The position numbers and the translations under genes are program-made. From Simmondsia chinensis (Eukaryota; Streptophyta; Magnoliopsida; Caryophyllales; Simmondsiaceae), in NCBI GenBank assembly GCA_018398585.1, contig JAGTTD010000008.1, positions 28,821,208 to 28,885,207 on the forward strand: a stretch of DNA of 64,000 nt, given 5' to 3'. The notes beneath the pieces are model-generated. The model did not search any database. It worked only from the letters and a program-made list of their open reading frames with translations, and was not told where the DNA came from. Of this stretch, positions 10,420 to 21,979 are shown piece after piece; position 1 is the first letter of the stretch; each line of letters begins with the position of its first letter.

Positions 10420-12173
10420 GGTGAAGAGCACTTTTTATTTTTTCCGATAATTTGGGCCAAAAACGCGATACAAGTAGGCCACTTGCTAGGCGAGGCCAAA
10501 GTCCAACCGCAATTAAAAGGGGACTAGGAACAAAACAATACAAAAACAACAGAGCAGAAACAAAACAGACACCTAAGCAAGACTAGGCAAACCACCAGAA
10601 ATCAGGACAAAGCAATGAGACAGAACATACATAAATAACTAGGACAAGGAACTCATTAGAAAAAGAAGCGAAAGATCAGCGCACGGAGGTAGAGCAGGGC
10701 TGAAGCTGACCAAATGCCTCGAAACAACCCATCAACATCATTTAGCAAGAATGTCTGCCACCATGGGTGGGTCGAACCCCTCAAAATTAAAACCCACCCT
10801 TTTTCCTATCTCAACAACTCGCTCCGCTTCCCAAATCTTCTCATCATACTAATCTTCCGTAATCTTCTCATCGAACCCCGATTCCGCATTCTCCTTTTTT
10901 TCTTTGTCTTTGACGGTTTTCCTGTACTACTCCTCTGTGACATGTCCTTCAGGAATTCCTGAAGTTCCCGTTTCTCCTTCTCCTTCATCTTTCGCTTTAT
11001 TGCTCTCTTGCCCCTCTTTGTTGTCATCAATTTTTCCTTCCTCCACCTATATGTGTTATGGCCTACCATAGCCGACCCCCTCGCACAATGATTCTTGGGC
11101 ATATTATCCTTAATATGCAAGTGTCTGATCAATGTCGGGGGCTCAAAACCTGGAGGGAATACTGGATCAGAGGCTGCAGAATCATTCTCACTAATGTTTC
11201 CCGTCTCTTTATTCTCTTGAAGTGTTCTCTGAGTATTAGACTGAGCTGAAACGACTTTATCACTCCCGACCCACGGTAGTAGAAGTGGTCGATGCTGATC
11301 TCCTTGTGTGCCCATGTCATATTTTTGGATATCTTGATGTGTGTTCAGCTACTGCATCCCATGAGATCTAGTTTCACTCTCTTCAGTCCATGGTAGAAGG
11401 AGTTGCGTTTTGATACATGATCTGATTCCCTGGTACGGTGTTTCTGGTGGTTGGGCTAAAAATGGAGCCGTGGAATAGCAGTCATTTGAGAGTGGTGTTT
11501 GTAAAGTCCAAGGCCATCTACCGATAATTTGACGATTCATGTGCAACATAAGTTGCCCCTCATTTAAACTCTCAATACGCACATCCATACCTCCAGCGCA
11601 AGGATGTATCACTGGTTCCAGTTCCCGGACTGTGCTTTCAGTAGATCTATTGGGATCCACACTGTGGTTGGCATTCACTTCAGGTGCTTCGTATGTCATC
11701 CGAACTTGTTCTCTAGCCAGTCTGGCCGACGCAGTTATGGCAATGACTTCCGCCGAATAGTTCTGAATTAGTTTAGAGTTCCCTTCCTTAACAAAACCCA
11801 TTCTGCATCCCCCGTTATAGTTGACCTGAACCATATGTTGAATAGTAGATAGAGAGCAAGTATCAATGAGGATTCTCGCCACATCCACACATTTCATCGC
11901 GGATGTTCTGGAATCCACTCAGCTAAAGTTGCCCCATACTCTGGCAAGGTTAGTGAAGGTTTTCATCGACCAACGTTGAAGTGGAAGGCCATGGATTTCA
12001 ATCCATATTCTTCTTCTCAGATTGCCAAGATTTTGTCCCGAGTAGCGATTAATCTGTTTAAATTTGCGTAGAAGCACGTGCTTCCGTAGACTGAGATATT
12101 CCTCCATGGATTTAGCAAGATCGCAGGTAAGAATGAACGTGTCATGGCTCAGTCCTCTAGGTGAAGAGCACTT
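10420..12173 (-). mobile_element. 5'-truncated LINE carrying only ORF1, 14-bp TSD
   Basis: The 14-bp sequence GGTGAAGAGCACTT flanks the insertion at 10420-10433 and 12160-12173. The minus-strand 3' end finishes with an A-rich tail (AAAAAATAAAAA, 10434-10446). Variable-length TSDs and an A tail are the marks of target-primed reverse transcription. The interior, 10434-12159, holds an ORF1-type frame followed directly by about 370 bp of 3' untranslated sequence. No endonuclease or reverse transcriptase (ORF2) is present between them. Confidence 0.85.
10806..12158 (-). pseudogene. Plant LINE ORF1-like protein (DUF4283 type)
   Basis: One minus-strand frame of about 450 codons, open at the truncated 5' end and interrupted by two in-frame stops: TGA at 11919-11921 and TAG near 11349. 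The N-terminal part matches the DUF4283 module of plant L1-type ORF1 (SMEEYLSL, then IWIEIHGLPLQRWS, then RILIDTCS). The C-terminal part has the PVFPPGFE motif often seen near the end of such proteins, then a very basic Lys/Arg-rich tail. The zinc knuckle usual in this family is not evident. The family is thought to bind LINE RNA. A stand-alone DUF4283 gene remnant is possible, but the A tail and TSD favour a LINE. Confidence 0.8.
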
Positions 12174-12428
12174 ATGTAGTCAGCTATGATAGAGTGATCC
12201 GTTAAAACTCACCATGTGCTCTTTTGTTTTTGTTTTTGCTTATTTTTTTTTAATTACTATTTAGTATTGTTTTTTGATTTGAAAATTTTGATATTTAGCT
12301 TATGATTTTATTTTTTCTATTTAAAATGGAAAGCAAATAAAATTGTTTTTAAAACATATTTTTAAAATATATTTTTATTTTTGTAAGTGAAAAACTAGAA
12401 AAACCTAACCCATCAATCCTTGTAAGCG

Positions 12429-12543
12429 TAATTAGAGATTGATCAGGCGGGCACTCCCAAGTCACAAGAGCAGGAAGACCATGACCCTAGTTAGCATATC
12501 AATCCGCTATTCTATTAGCTTCTCTAAAACAATTGTGGAAAAA
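12429..12543 (-). pseudogene. LINE RNase H-like (RVT_3) fragment
   Basis: The minus strand reads HNCFREANRIAD, two stop-broken codon positions, then GHGLPALVTWECPPD. This is the C-terminal signature of the plant LINE RNase H domain (REAN.AD.LA..GH). Only about 38 codons remain and two stops are present. It lies just upstream, on the same strand, of the ORF1-only LINE but outside its TSD, so it belongs to another older insertion. Confidence 0.6.
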
Positions 12544-13540
12544 AATAGCAATACCTTAGAACTAAAAATACAGATATTATTTGCAGGACACTGAATATCA
12601 GCCGGAACATTAAAATAGAAATAGAAAAGACAATTTTGATTTTAAAATGGATGTGGATGGGAGTGTAGGTAGCTAGCCATTGTCTTTCCTAACACTCTCA
12701 GGTACACGTGATAGATTCCTCTCGCCTCCTTATTTCAACCTTCCCTTCCCCGCCTCCTTTCCAAGATACAAATATAAAATATATGATAAAATGAATAAAT
12801 TACATATTGTATTAAATTATAAGTATGAAATTTTGTGAAATAATTATTTAATTTAAAAATTATATATATTTAATAAAATGATATTGTGAAAGAATGTATT
12901 ATTTCCATATTTGTCTGTAAACCCTCTATCTCCTCTTCATTCCCTTCATCCTTTAAACGGACTGTAACATTGTGACACTGGTAATAAAGAATAGTAGGAT
13001 GGTATGCCTATTTTAAACCGATACACACAGCTGCTTGAAGTATTATATTAAACATGAGTAACATTTGGACTAAAATATTGTTTTACAAGGTTTGTGTAAC
13101 AGAACATTAATGTGTGAAACCTCACGATATTTATGTGTAATTTATCGTAAAATATAGGAGAACTAGATTTAATAATTAAAATACTATGTTTAAATAAAAT
13201 AACACTAATGTACATCTATGTACAATAATTAATATGTAAACAATATATAAACTACACATAATACTATATAATATGAAAGGATGTAGAAATTTTGAACATT
13301 AAAAGGATGTAGAATTATGTTTTGGTTTGACTAGTGAAAATTATATTAATTAATAGTACATGACTACAAGAATAGGTAAAACTATAAATAAAGCAATAAT
13401 TATGGACTTTCATACGATAAATGTCAACTGAAATGAAATTATTATCTCAAAGTATTGAACATTGATCAATGAAAAAACATTCTAGAACAAACATGAACAT
13501 GCAATACGTTTACAATAATGACAAATATTTTCCAAAGTTG
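12544..13540. other. AT-rich intergenic DNA
   Basis: Strongly AT-rich, with no gene-like frame. No LTR, terminal repeat or RNA gene was recognised. Confidence 0.5.
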
Positions 13541-13544
13541 AGTT

Positions 13545-14641
13545 TTAGAAGGACCTTTTCTTGTCGAACACTGGGACTGAACTGAAATTGCCTATGAACA
13601 CACACTCCCGTGGTTTTCTCATATTCAAGGAACATATCCTTCTTTGGTGTAGACGTGCCTTGTGGCACCAGTCCCTACAACCCACTTGACCATGTTCCCA
13701 ACCATACCTCTGAGATCATATTAACGAATACATCTCCACTTTCGGTGAGATTAGCTTGGGGTTTGTGTTCTTTGAGCTTTCCTAGTCCAAATCCTTTCTT
13801 GCAGTCTCTTCAGGTGCAACCCATCTCACCATGGGTCCAACATGCTCCCTTAACCCGCTTCTGGCCACCTTCAGGGTTGTTCTGGGGCCTATTCCCACAG
13901 AACGGTTTCTGCTCTGAGGTCAAACTCGGGTCACCTGTTTGGCGGTTGGAACAACCCTTTTTCCCTAGTTTCTTATACTTGCATTTTTTTTTTCTATACT
14001 CCTAGATTCATTCAAGTTAGCAGAAAAGACGAGTGCTCAAAGGATGTTTCTTTTGCTTATTTTCGGTTCTAGTCCTTTAAGTTTAGGTGGGAAACTAGCT
14101 CTTGCATGGTCATGTATCTCTTCTTATGTTTCAATAGAGCCTTATAGTTTTCCCATGAAGGAGGCAATTTTTCAATGAAACAGTTTGCTTGACACATATC
14201 GTCATTTCCATTCCCTCACTAAGAATGTTAGCACAGAAATTTTTATATTCATGAATTTGATCTAAAATTGGCTTATCATCTGTGACGTTGAAGGACAACC
14301 ACCTAGAGTAAATATACTTTTTGGTGACGCTATCATCCATCCCATATTTACTATGTAAAGCCTCCCGAATTTTGTAGTAGTTTTCATCTTAATATAAATT
14401 TGATACAGTGGAGTGGTCATACAATGCAACAACATTTTCCTACAAGTTCAATTATCTTTCTCGAAGTCACGGTTCGGCCTAGTAGGAGCCTTACCTTTCT
14501 AGAAGGTATAATGGACGTCAATTTGTCCAAGGAAAAGCTCCACTTTATCAGACCACATTTTATATTTTTTCCATCTAAAGGTTCAGTTTTCGACATGACG
14601 GTAATTATAAAACTAGTGTTAGTGATGTTCTGATTACTCAT
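13545..14641 (-). pseudogene. Ty1/copia gag-protease remnant
   Basis: Read on the minus strand from right to left: the gag N-terminus (EPLDGKNIKCGLIKWSFSL, about 14580-14600), the central gag segment at 14131-14340 (KKYIYSRWLSFN, DDKPILDQIHEYKNF), a decayed zinc knuckle near 13830-13860 (ACWTHGEMGCT.RDC) and the start of protease near 13600-13680 (GLVPQGTSTPKKDMFLEYEK in a shifted frame, equivalent to DSGATRH..). Frames change several times and stops are frequent. Integrase and RT are missing; the fragment ends in AT-rich DNA at about 13545. Confidence 0.75.
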
Positions 14642-15506
14642 TTTAAAATAAACAACCTACATTGTCAGGAAAATAAAGCAAATGAGTAATCAAAATCAAT
14701 CTCGAGATAGACAAATTGAAACACTGACTAACAAAGGGACTTCAAGAGAAAGGCCTCTAACTGAACTCTATAGACCTCAAACCTAGATGAAATGACTTGA
14801 GCTGAGATAATTATATGACATAATGAAAGGAGAAGTAGAAAAGAAAGATTAAAGTGAAGAATGTTGTGGAGTTCACCACTGCCCTAAGTCATTTATACCC
14901 CCGCACTAGTACAAACGAGATCAACTGGCACTTTGAATACTAGGGTTTACATGGCACTCACCACAGGAGAGTACTCTCAAGTAATGAATTGGAGTATGTC
15001 CCAACTTGCTCAGCAATTAAATGAAACAAACTCGTTTGAATATGAGGAGAAGAGAGTGGAGAAGAAGATGGGTATATTTGTTTCAACCAAAGAACCATCA
15101 AATTTATAGAAACATATGGGAGTCGGTTTTTGCACCGCACTCCACTCAAAATCCAATGCTTGCTCTCCACTCTATACAAAATACTTGCTCCCTACTTCAC
15201 ACAAAGCATTGAAGCATTTCCTGACAATCCCCTATGTAATTTAATTTTGGAGAAAAAGAAAGAAAAAGATGCGTTATTGAGCAATAAGATTCATGCTTGA
15301 CGATGCCAAGGTCCTTTGGGCTTGAATCGACACCTAGTGAGTATGCATGTGACAATAGTCTTGAACCTGAGCACTCATTATGTAGACACACATACACATA
15401 CACCCTCTTCATGTGGTTCTCTAGGATGAAACGCACTTTGGCAATCCAAAAATAAGAGGTCCTTCTCAACAAAACAGATCCAATACCTGGGTATTCAGGA
15501 ACACTC
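14642..15506. other. Possible copia leader/LTR remnant
   Basis: Lies between the gag start (to the left, minus strand) and a MITE. It should contain the leader and LTR of the gag-bearing copia, but I found no clear PBS, no paired LTR copy and no terminal repeat. Several 60-90 codon frames on both strands overlap one another and look like chance. Confidence 0.35.
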
Positions 15507-16320
15507 TAAAGAGTAAGAGCTTGTTTGACTTAGCTTATTCTAGTGAAAAATAATTTTTTTTCTTAGAAAAAGCACCTCAATGAGATTTAAAGAGTGTTTG
15601 ATAACCACAAAAGAACGCTTTTTATCAAAAGCAGAAGCTGTTTTTCTGCTTTTAAGGAGAAGTAGAAATTTGGTGCTTCTCTTTTTAAGCAAAAGTAGAA
15701 GCATAAATTAGACAATTAAAAAATTTTGGTTCAGGTATTTTTAAGTTTGTTACTATATTTAAAAATTAATTTATATATTTGAAAAACATTGATATATTAA
15801 AAATAGGTTATTAATTTTGAAAAAATACTAAATATGAAAAAATATTTTAATAATTAATAATGTATTTATAATATTTAAAAATTTTTAAACATTTGAAAAA
15901 ACTATTTTAAATATTTGTGAAAAATATTTTAAATATTTGAAAAATATTTTAATATTTTAAAAAACTAAATATTTTAAAAATATTGAAAAGATATTTTAAA
16001 GCATTAAAAATTAGTTTAAGTGTTTAAAAGATATTTTATATTGTTAAGAAAATATTTAAATAATAAAAAAGTATTTTAAATATTTAAAAAAAAATAAATA
16101 TTTGAAATGGTTCTTGGGTAATTGTTTTTAACTATAAAAGACTTCTGTTAATTTTATGAAAAAGCACTTTTCTAGATGTTGGCCAAACACTCACAATATT
16201 ATAATAACCGCTTCTTTACTGGTTGAGCCAAATATAAACTATCTATTTAAAACAATAATTTTTATAAAAAGTGCTTATAAAAAAAGCCGCTTTTCACAGT
16301 AATGCCAAACAGGCCTTAAG
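15507..16320. mobile_element. hAT-like MITE (AT-rich, GCAGAAGC type)
   Basis: Imperfect terminal inverted repeats: TAAGAGCTTGTTTGACTT at the left against the complement of AATGCCAAACAGGCCTTA at the right. Subterminal blocks have the AAAGCAGAAGC.GTTTTTCTGCTTTTA composition common in plant non-autonomous hAT elements, and the middle is very AT-rich. It has no coding capacity. A TSD could not be settled by eye, so the ends may be off by about 10 bp. Confidence 0.65.
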
Positions 16321-16590
16321 CCTTTACTCTTAACAGTGGATGTTTTTCCACCCCCACAATTCCACGGGTGAGTCCATAAGCTGTGCTGCTCTCACACCAC
16401 CATAATAGATTATATACATCATTAAGAGTATAGAGCTCATCCCCATGTCATGGCAGGTTTGATAGATCCAAGCCATAAACAACATTATCTCAGAAGGAAC
16501 TAAGGTGGATTAATCACAAATTTCCTGACCTTAGCTTTGTTTGACGTATTGAACATTGAGAATAACTCCCGAGACTCGTATCCATCAAGA
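16321..16590 (-). other. 3' untranslated region downstream of copia pol
   Basis: Follows the end of the copia RNase H on the minus strand. The complement near 16345-16375 (GTGGAATTGTGGGGGTGGAA) resembles the sequence preceding a copia 3' LTR. The LTR itself is not recognisable, possibly because the MITE interrupts it. Confidence 0.4.
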
Positions 16591-18050
16591 TCAAGGCACA
16601 CAAGTTGGCTTAAGCCCCATTTCCTTTTCTGTGTCATACATCACCTTCTTATAAAGGCCTTTACTAAAGGAATTTGCCAAATTTCTCTCACTTCTTACAA
16701 ACTTGAGTGATATCACATTGTTCTCAGTTAGGTGCCTCACAACACCATGCCTTAGGCGAACATTCCTGTGCTTGCTATTATGCACCTCACTTTGCGCCAC
16801 TCCAATAGTTGTATGTTAGTCACAATGTATGAATATTGACAGCGTGGGCTTAAGGTTTCCCATCACATTCCTCATCCATTCAGCTTCCAAATCTATCATC
16901 TCTAGAGCAACAAACTCAAATTCCATTGTAGATTTAACAATGCAAGTCTGTTTATAAGATTTTAATGACACAGCACTGTTAGCAACCATAAAAATATTGT
17001 CATTTGTAGAATTAATTTCTTCATTGTTAGATACACAATTGGTATCACAATATCCTCTAACACAGTAGGTAAATGTTTATAGGGCAAACCCCAATCCATA
17101 GTACCCTAAAGGCATCTCAACAGTTTAATTAGAGCACTTAGTGTTCATCACTTGAATTATGGGTATAATGGCTCAATCTACTAATTGCTTAAGCAATATC
17201 AGGACAAGTGTAATTCATCAAAAATATGGCACTACCAATAATTTTGGTGTATTTGGCCCGTGAACTATCACCCATGTTCCATTTCGAGCGAACATTAGAA
17301 TCATATGGAGTCTTAGCTAAAATCTCATCTTAATGACCAAACTTCCTCAATATTTTCTACGCATAGTGGGATTAACTAAGAATCAATCCTTCAAGTGATC
17401 TAATTATTTTTATGCTAAGTATTACATCGGCCTCGCCTAGGTCTTCATATCAAAACATGAGACTTAAAAACATTCACACTCATTCAAAAATAAGCATGCC
17501 ATTAATATATAAGCAGATAATCACACATCCATTATCACCATGCTCAGGGTACACACAAGCATCACCATTGTTCACAACAAAACCATGCATGATCAAAGTG
17601 TAATAAAATATTTGACGCCATTGCTAGGAGCTTGTTTAAGACCATACAAGGACTTAAGAAATTTACATACTTTATGCTCCATGTCGGACACCTAAAACCC
17701 CTTGGTTATTCCATATAGATTTCCTTCTTAATGTCACCTTTCAACAAAGCAGTTTTAATGTCCATTTGGGACACTATTAGATTATGTATAGACACTAGAG
17801 CAATCAAGACTTTACTGTGACAATTTTAGTTATGGATGAGTAAGTATTAAAGAAGCCAATACCTTGTTTTTGAGTGTACCCTTTAGCCACTAATTTGGCC
17901 TTAGATTTTTAGGTCCCATTGGTCCTCAATTTCTATTTGAACGCCCATATTTCACCTTATGGGTTTGCATCCTTAAGGAAGGTCCATTAATACCCAAGTA
18001 TCTCTTTAGAACAGAGCATCTATAGATCTCATAGCCTCATCATACGTTTA
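16591..18050 (-). pseudogene. Ty1/copia pol remnant (RT and RNase H)
   Basis: Minus-strand copia RT starts near 18050 and is readable in pieces: QMDIKTALLKGDIKKEIYME near 17770-17710, LKSLYGLKQAPS near 17650, EDLGEADVILSIKI near 17430, TPYDSNVRSKWNMGDSS near 17290 and IIGSAIFLMNYTCPDIA near 17210. The RNase H end at 16591-16800 (RHGVVRHLTENNVISLKFV, SKGLYKKV) closes the protein at MGLKP. Frame changes and stops are frequent. The catalytic YVDD block reads YINGML-like and is damaged. Confidence 0.85.
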
Positions 18051-18841
18051 AAAAATTAAAGCATTTTCTAACATCTTTGAGGCAGAGTTGACCTTAAAAA
18101 TTATAGAAAATTCAAAGTGCTTTTATTTATTTTATATTTTTAAAATTATGTCTAATTTAAAATATTTAATAGAGAATTTATCAAGAGACTTCTAATTCAA
18201 ATTAATAGACGTCAGAGGCCTTTTAAGGAAAAAAAAGAATTTAATAATTTATTTGTAAAATTTTCTAAGAAATTTGAGAAATTAAAAAAAGCTATAAAAA
18301 ATCCCAATTTTGCAATTGGAAATAGTTTTACAATTTTCTCTATCCTTTTAGAAAATTTGAAAAATAACTTACAGTTATCTTTCATAAATTTCTCTTGATT
18401 TTTCACAGGTTTCTTGATCAAATTCTCTCTTATTCATAATATCATTTTCTTTCTCTTTATTCATCCACCCTTCTCTTTCTCCTCTTTCTTTTACTCTCTC
18501 ACGACTTGCACTTTGAAATTGTATATCCCAAAGTGGTATTTGTATAAGAACTATTCATGGATTGGATTGATCACAAGTTAAATGGAGGACATGTTGGCGC
18601 TAAAATTCAAACTCAAATATTAGTTTCGTTTCAAATTCAAATAATTGTTGAGTTGATTTGTACAAACTTGTGAGCTATGAGTCAATTATAAGTTACCGAA
18701 ATATTCAAGGACTAGTAAATAAAAAAAATACAATCATACTCTCTATTTTCCTCTTAATTTCTCCCTTCTCCTTCAATATTCTTCCCTCCTTCCTAATTTT
18801 TCACTCACATACCTAATACCTCAAATTCAAATATAAATATA
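18051..18841. other. AT-rich intergenic DNA with pyrimidine tracts
   Basis: Contains CT-rich stretches near 18440-18500 and 18740-18800. The 69-codon minus frame at 18212-18421 is Phe/Asn/Lys-rich low complexity. No element end was recognised. Confidence 0.45.
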
Positions 18842-19475
18842 TGTTAGGAATATGCCTTAAATTTATGTAATTTAGTTGTAAGTCCTTTAGTGAGTAAGCC
18901 GATCGATCGGGAGGAACAGCCGATCGATAGAAGAGCAACGCTGGAGAAAAAGTCAAGAAAAACTACAGAAAGGGAGACGATCGATCAGGGGTTGCGCAAC
19001 GCGTGCCCTTGCCGTTTATTATAAATAGACCTTTAGGGCTTCTGTTTTAGGGATCCAATCAAATCCAATCAAAGAGAGCGGCCATCATCATTGATTTGTG
19101 AGCGTTACGAGAGTTTAGAGGGAGTGATTCAGTAATTCTCCATAGATCTCGTTCAGAGGAAGTGTCGTTATAATTCTTCTATTATTCATACTCAATAAAT
19201 AATCTCTATCTCCGTTCGTGGTTTTTTCTCTCTCAATTGAAGAGGGTTTCCACGTAAAAATCATTGTGTGTTTTCTTCGTTCTCTGTTGCCTCTTTTGTT
19301 TACTTCTCTTATTTGTTATAGTGTTTGAATCGAATCCAGTTCTGGGGTGTTAAGTTCCACATTAAGGAGGCATTAATTTCCTAACAAATTGATATCCGAG
19401 TATATCAAGTTTGTTCAAGATTTTCCCTCAAAAATTGGTAGAAGAGCATATCAAATTTGTCTAGATTCATCAACA
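18842..19475 (+). repeat. 5' LTR of copia element
   Basis: Starts TGTTAGGAATATG and ends ATTCATCAACA just before the PBS. It contains CCGATCGATCGG-type palindromes at 18899-18990 and a TATA box (TTATAAATAGAC) near 19020. Near its end, at 19370-19385, lies an internal TTCCTAACA that mirrors the LTR start. After this come two tandem units that each begin with a PBS-like AATTG(A/G)TA, so the present LTR seems longer than an ancestral one. Confidence 0.85.
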
Positions 19476-19492
19476 ATTGGTATCAGAGTCCT
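19476..19492 (+). other. Primer binding site of copia element
   Basis: ATTGGTATCAGAGTCC directly follows the LTR end. TGGTATCAGAG matches the plant initiator-Met tRNA primer site. Confidence 0.8.
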
Positions 19493-19511
19493 GTTATTTT
19501 GATTTGATACT

Positions 19512-20491
19512 ATGACGTCTGCAGTTAAATCTGAATTTTAGAGTTTGGTGGTCAAGGGAGTTTTAGTTTATGACAAGTTCGCGTTAAGGGCCTCTTCACA
19601 CAGAGTGGCTTGAAGAAAGCCTTAGATGGAAAAGAGAAGAAACCTGAGAGTTTATCCGAAGCACGGTGGGAGGAGTTAAATGAAAGGGCTCTTACGGCAA
19701 TTCAAATGTGTCTTACCGATGACATTTTGACAGAAGTTCTGGAAGTGAAGACCGCTAAGGAGTTGTGGGAGAAATTGCAGGATATGTTCTGTTTCAAGTC
19801 AGTCTCCAACAAACATGCAGTTAAGCATCGGTTGTTCACGTTTCATATGTCAGAAGCTACGTCACTTAAGAATCATGTTAATGAATTTAATTCATTAATT
19901 CAAGAATTAAAGGAGCTTGATGATGCTCCCAAGGATGAAAATCAAGTAATGTTATTGTTATGTTCACTCTCTACCTCTTACAGAGGCTTCGTAGAAAGCA
20001 TGATTTATGGTGGTAGGTTAACTATCACAGTTGATGAGGTTAAGAAAAAGCTATTAAGTAAAGAAAGGGTAGATAAAGAGTTGTCTGACTCCGTTCCAAA
20101 CTCAGGTATTGGTTTATTTGTGAGAGGAAGAACCCACTCTAAAGAATATGATCATAGTGGAAACAAGTTTAAGCCTAGACATCAAGATCTATTTTGTAAT
20201 TACTATCACAAGAAAGGGCATATTAAGAGAGACTGTTACCAACTTAAGAGGAAACTAGAAGCAAATAACTGGTCTGACCAGAGATCCGCAGCAGCTATTG
20301 TTGTAGTTGAATATGAGAATGATGGTGATATACTATCTGTGTCTGAACCTCAGTCCAGTTTTAGAAATAGATGGATTTTGGATTCTGGTTGCTCCTATCA
20401 TGTTTGTCCCAATCGAAATTGGTTTTCCACGTACAAGTCAATTCAAGGTGGAGTTACTCTGATGGGTAATGATGCTACATGCAGAGTTTAG
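19512..20491 (+). pseudogene. Copia gag and start of protease
   Basis: Begins at ATG 19512 (MTSAVKSEF, then a stop). A frameshift near 19605 leads into a 293-codon open frame (19610-20491). It holds the UBN2-type gag (ALTAIQMCLTDDILTEVLEV, KELWEKLQDMF, LKNHVNEFNSLIQEL), a CCHC-type zinc knuckle at about 20190-20235, and the protease active site WILDSGCSYHVC near 20373. The knuckle reads CNYYHKKGHIKRDC, so its second Cys is Tyr and zinc binding is probably lost. The N-terminal substrate-like block usual before KKALDG is partly deleted. The frame stops at 20489, where a shift continues protease in another frame. Confidence 0.85.
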
Positions 20492-21180
20492 GTATAGGAA
20501 CAATTCGTATTAAGATGTTCGATGGCACTATCAGAACTTTGAGTGATGCTCGTCACATTCTTAATTTGAAGAAGAATCTGATCTCTTTAGGTACTCTTAA
20601 ATCACATGGGTACAGGTACACAGCTGAAGGTGGAGTTATGAAGGTCGTTAAGGGTGCTTTAGTTGTGATTAAGGACAGAAGGGTAGGAATATTATATAAA
20701 CTTATCGGTTCCATAGTTGCAAGATTAGTTAAGATATCTTCATCATCATCGTTTTCAGAACCAGGTATCACAAAGTTAAGACGTTGAGATTGGATCATTT
20801 AGGTGATAAAGGTCTGTCTGAGCTCAGTAAAAGGGGCTTGTTGTGTGGTCAGTCTACAGGACTGAAGTCTTGTGAACACGACATTTATGGTAAGCAGAAA
20901 AGAGTTCACTTTAAGCAATTCCTGACAAGTAGAGACGTCACGTTTGATGAGTCTTCATTATTGAGTCCACAGAAGATGTCATCTGTCGTTTGTGATTTTG
21001 GTTAGGTGAATAAGCCAGAGGGAGTTCAGTTTCAATTAAGTAACACAGTTCAGTAGTAGGTGGCTGTTTCAGAAGATGTGTCAAGAAACAATTTAGAGAA
21101 GAAGAAGCTTGGCATTGCTGATAACCTCGTAGATATGTTCACTGAGTTGCTACCTAGCAGGAAGTTCAAGCATCGCTAGG
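20479..21180 (+). pseudogene. Copia protease end, pre-integrase segment and RNase H tail
   Basis: The 102-codon frame 20479-20787 continues protease (GIGTIRIKMFDGTIRTLSD, LKKNLISLGTL). The pre-integrase zinc region follows at 20784-20920 (MRLDHLGDKGLSELSKRGLL, KSCEHDIYGKQKRVHF). The reading then jumps directly to SRDVTFDESS, which normally lies after the integrase core, and near 21105-21175 to the RNase H end (IADNLVDMFTELLPSRKFKH). These two jumps mark deletions of the integrase core and of RT. Confidence 0.85.
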
Positions 21181-21287
21181 ACTCGGTTAGGTTTTCTATT
21201 TTGTTTAGATAACCACGTGTGTAGGGTGTTTTATGGAGCCGGTGGAGAAAATTCTTTTATGTGAAAATTTGAGTCAAGGTGAAGGTT

Positions 21288-21919
21288 TGTTAGGAATATG
21301 TCTCAAATTTATGTAATTTAGTTATAAATATCGCCGTGAGCAAGCCGATCAATCGGGGGGAACAACCGATCGATCGGAGAGCAATCTTAGAGGAAAAGTC
21401 AAGAAAACCTGCAGAAAGTGAGCCGATCGATTGGGGGCCGCGCAAAACGTGCCCTTGCCGTTTGTTATAAATAGACTTTTAGGGCTTCTTTTTTAGGGAT
21501 CCAATTAAATCTAATCAAAGAGAGCCACCATCATCATTGACTTGAGAGCATTACGAGAGTTTAGAGGGAGTGATTCAGAAATTCTCCATAGATCTCATTC
21601 AGAGGAAGTGTCGTTATAATTCTTCCATTATTCATACTAAATAAAGAATCTCTATCTCCGCCCGTGATTTTCTCCCTCTCGATTGAAGAGGGTTTCCACT
21701 TAAATCATTGTGTGTTTTCTTTGTTCTCTTTTACCTCTTTTGTTTACTTCTCTTGCTTGTTATAGTATTTGAATCGAATCCAATTCTGGGGTGTTAAGTT
21801 CCGCATTAAGGAGGTATTAATTTCCTAACAAATTGATATCCGAGTATATCAAGTTTGTTCAAGATTTTCCCTCACAAATTGGTATCAGAGCATATTAGAT
21901 TTGTCAAGATTCCTCAACA
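21288..21919 (+). repeat. 3' LTR of copia element
   Basis: Starts TGTTAGGAATATG after the purine-rich GTCAAGGTGAAGG and ends CTCAACA. It matches 18842-19475, including the CCGATCGATCGG palindromes at 21343-21435 and the PBS-like tandem units near its end (about 21830-21919). Confidence 0.85.
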
Positions 21920-21979
21920 ATATTTAATATATTTCATCATATAAGTAGAATGTATCCAATATCCTAATTCAATACTCAA

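Larger units (their letters stand above)
18842..21919 (+). mobile_element. Internally deleted Ty1/copia element
   Basis: Paired LTRs of 634 and 632 bp flank a 1.8-kb interior. Flanking pentamers are ATATA (18837-18841) and ATATT (21920-21924), a near-match TSD. The interior has gag, protease and the pre-integrase segment, then jumps to a short post-integrase segment and the last residues of RNase H. The integrase core, reverse transcriptase and most of RNase H are deleted. It could move only with enzymes from a related copy. Confidence 0.88.

Noticed and set aside
11539..11760. 73-codon plus frame and similar plus frames at 10714-11249
   Set aside because: Shadows of the minus-strand LINE ORF1 frame.
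13610..14005. 131-codon plus frame
   Set aside because: Opposite strand of the copia gag-protease remnant; Pro/Ser/Phe-rich chance frame.
14400..14633. 77-codon plus frame
   Set aside because: Shadow of the minus-strand copia gag, whose motifs are recognisable.
18212..18421. 69-codon minus frame
   Set aside because: Phe/Lys/Asn low complexity from AT-rich DNA, no start context and no domain.
19370..19385. TTCCTAACA as the 5' LTR end
   Set aside because: The sequence after it is also present downstream of the corresponding site in the 3' copy, so the LTR continues to 19475 and 21919.
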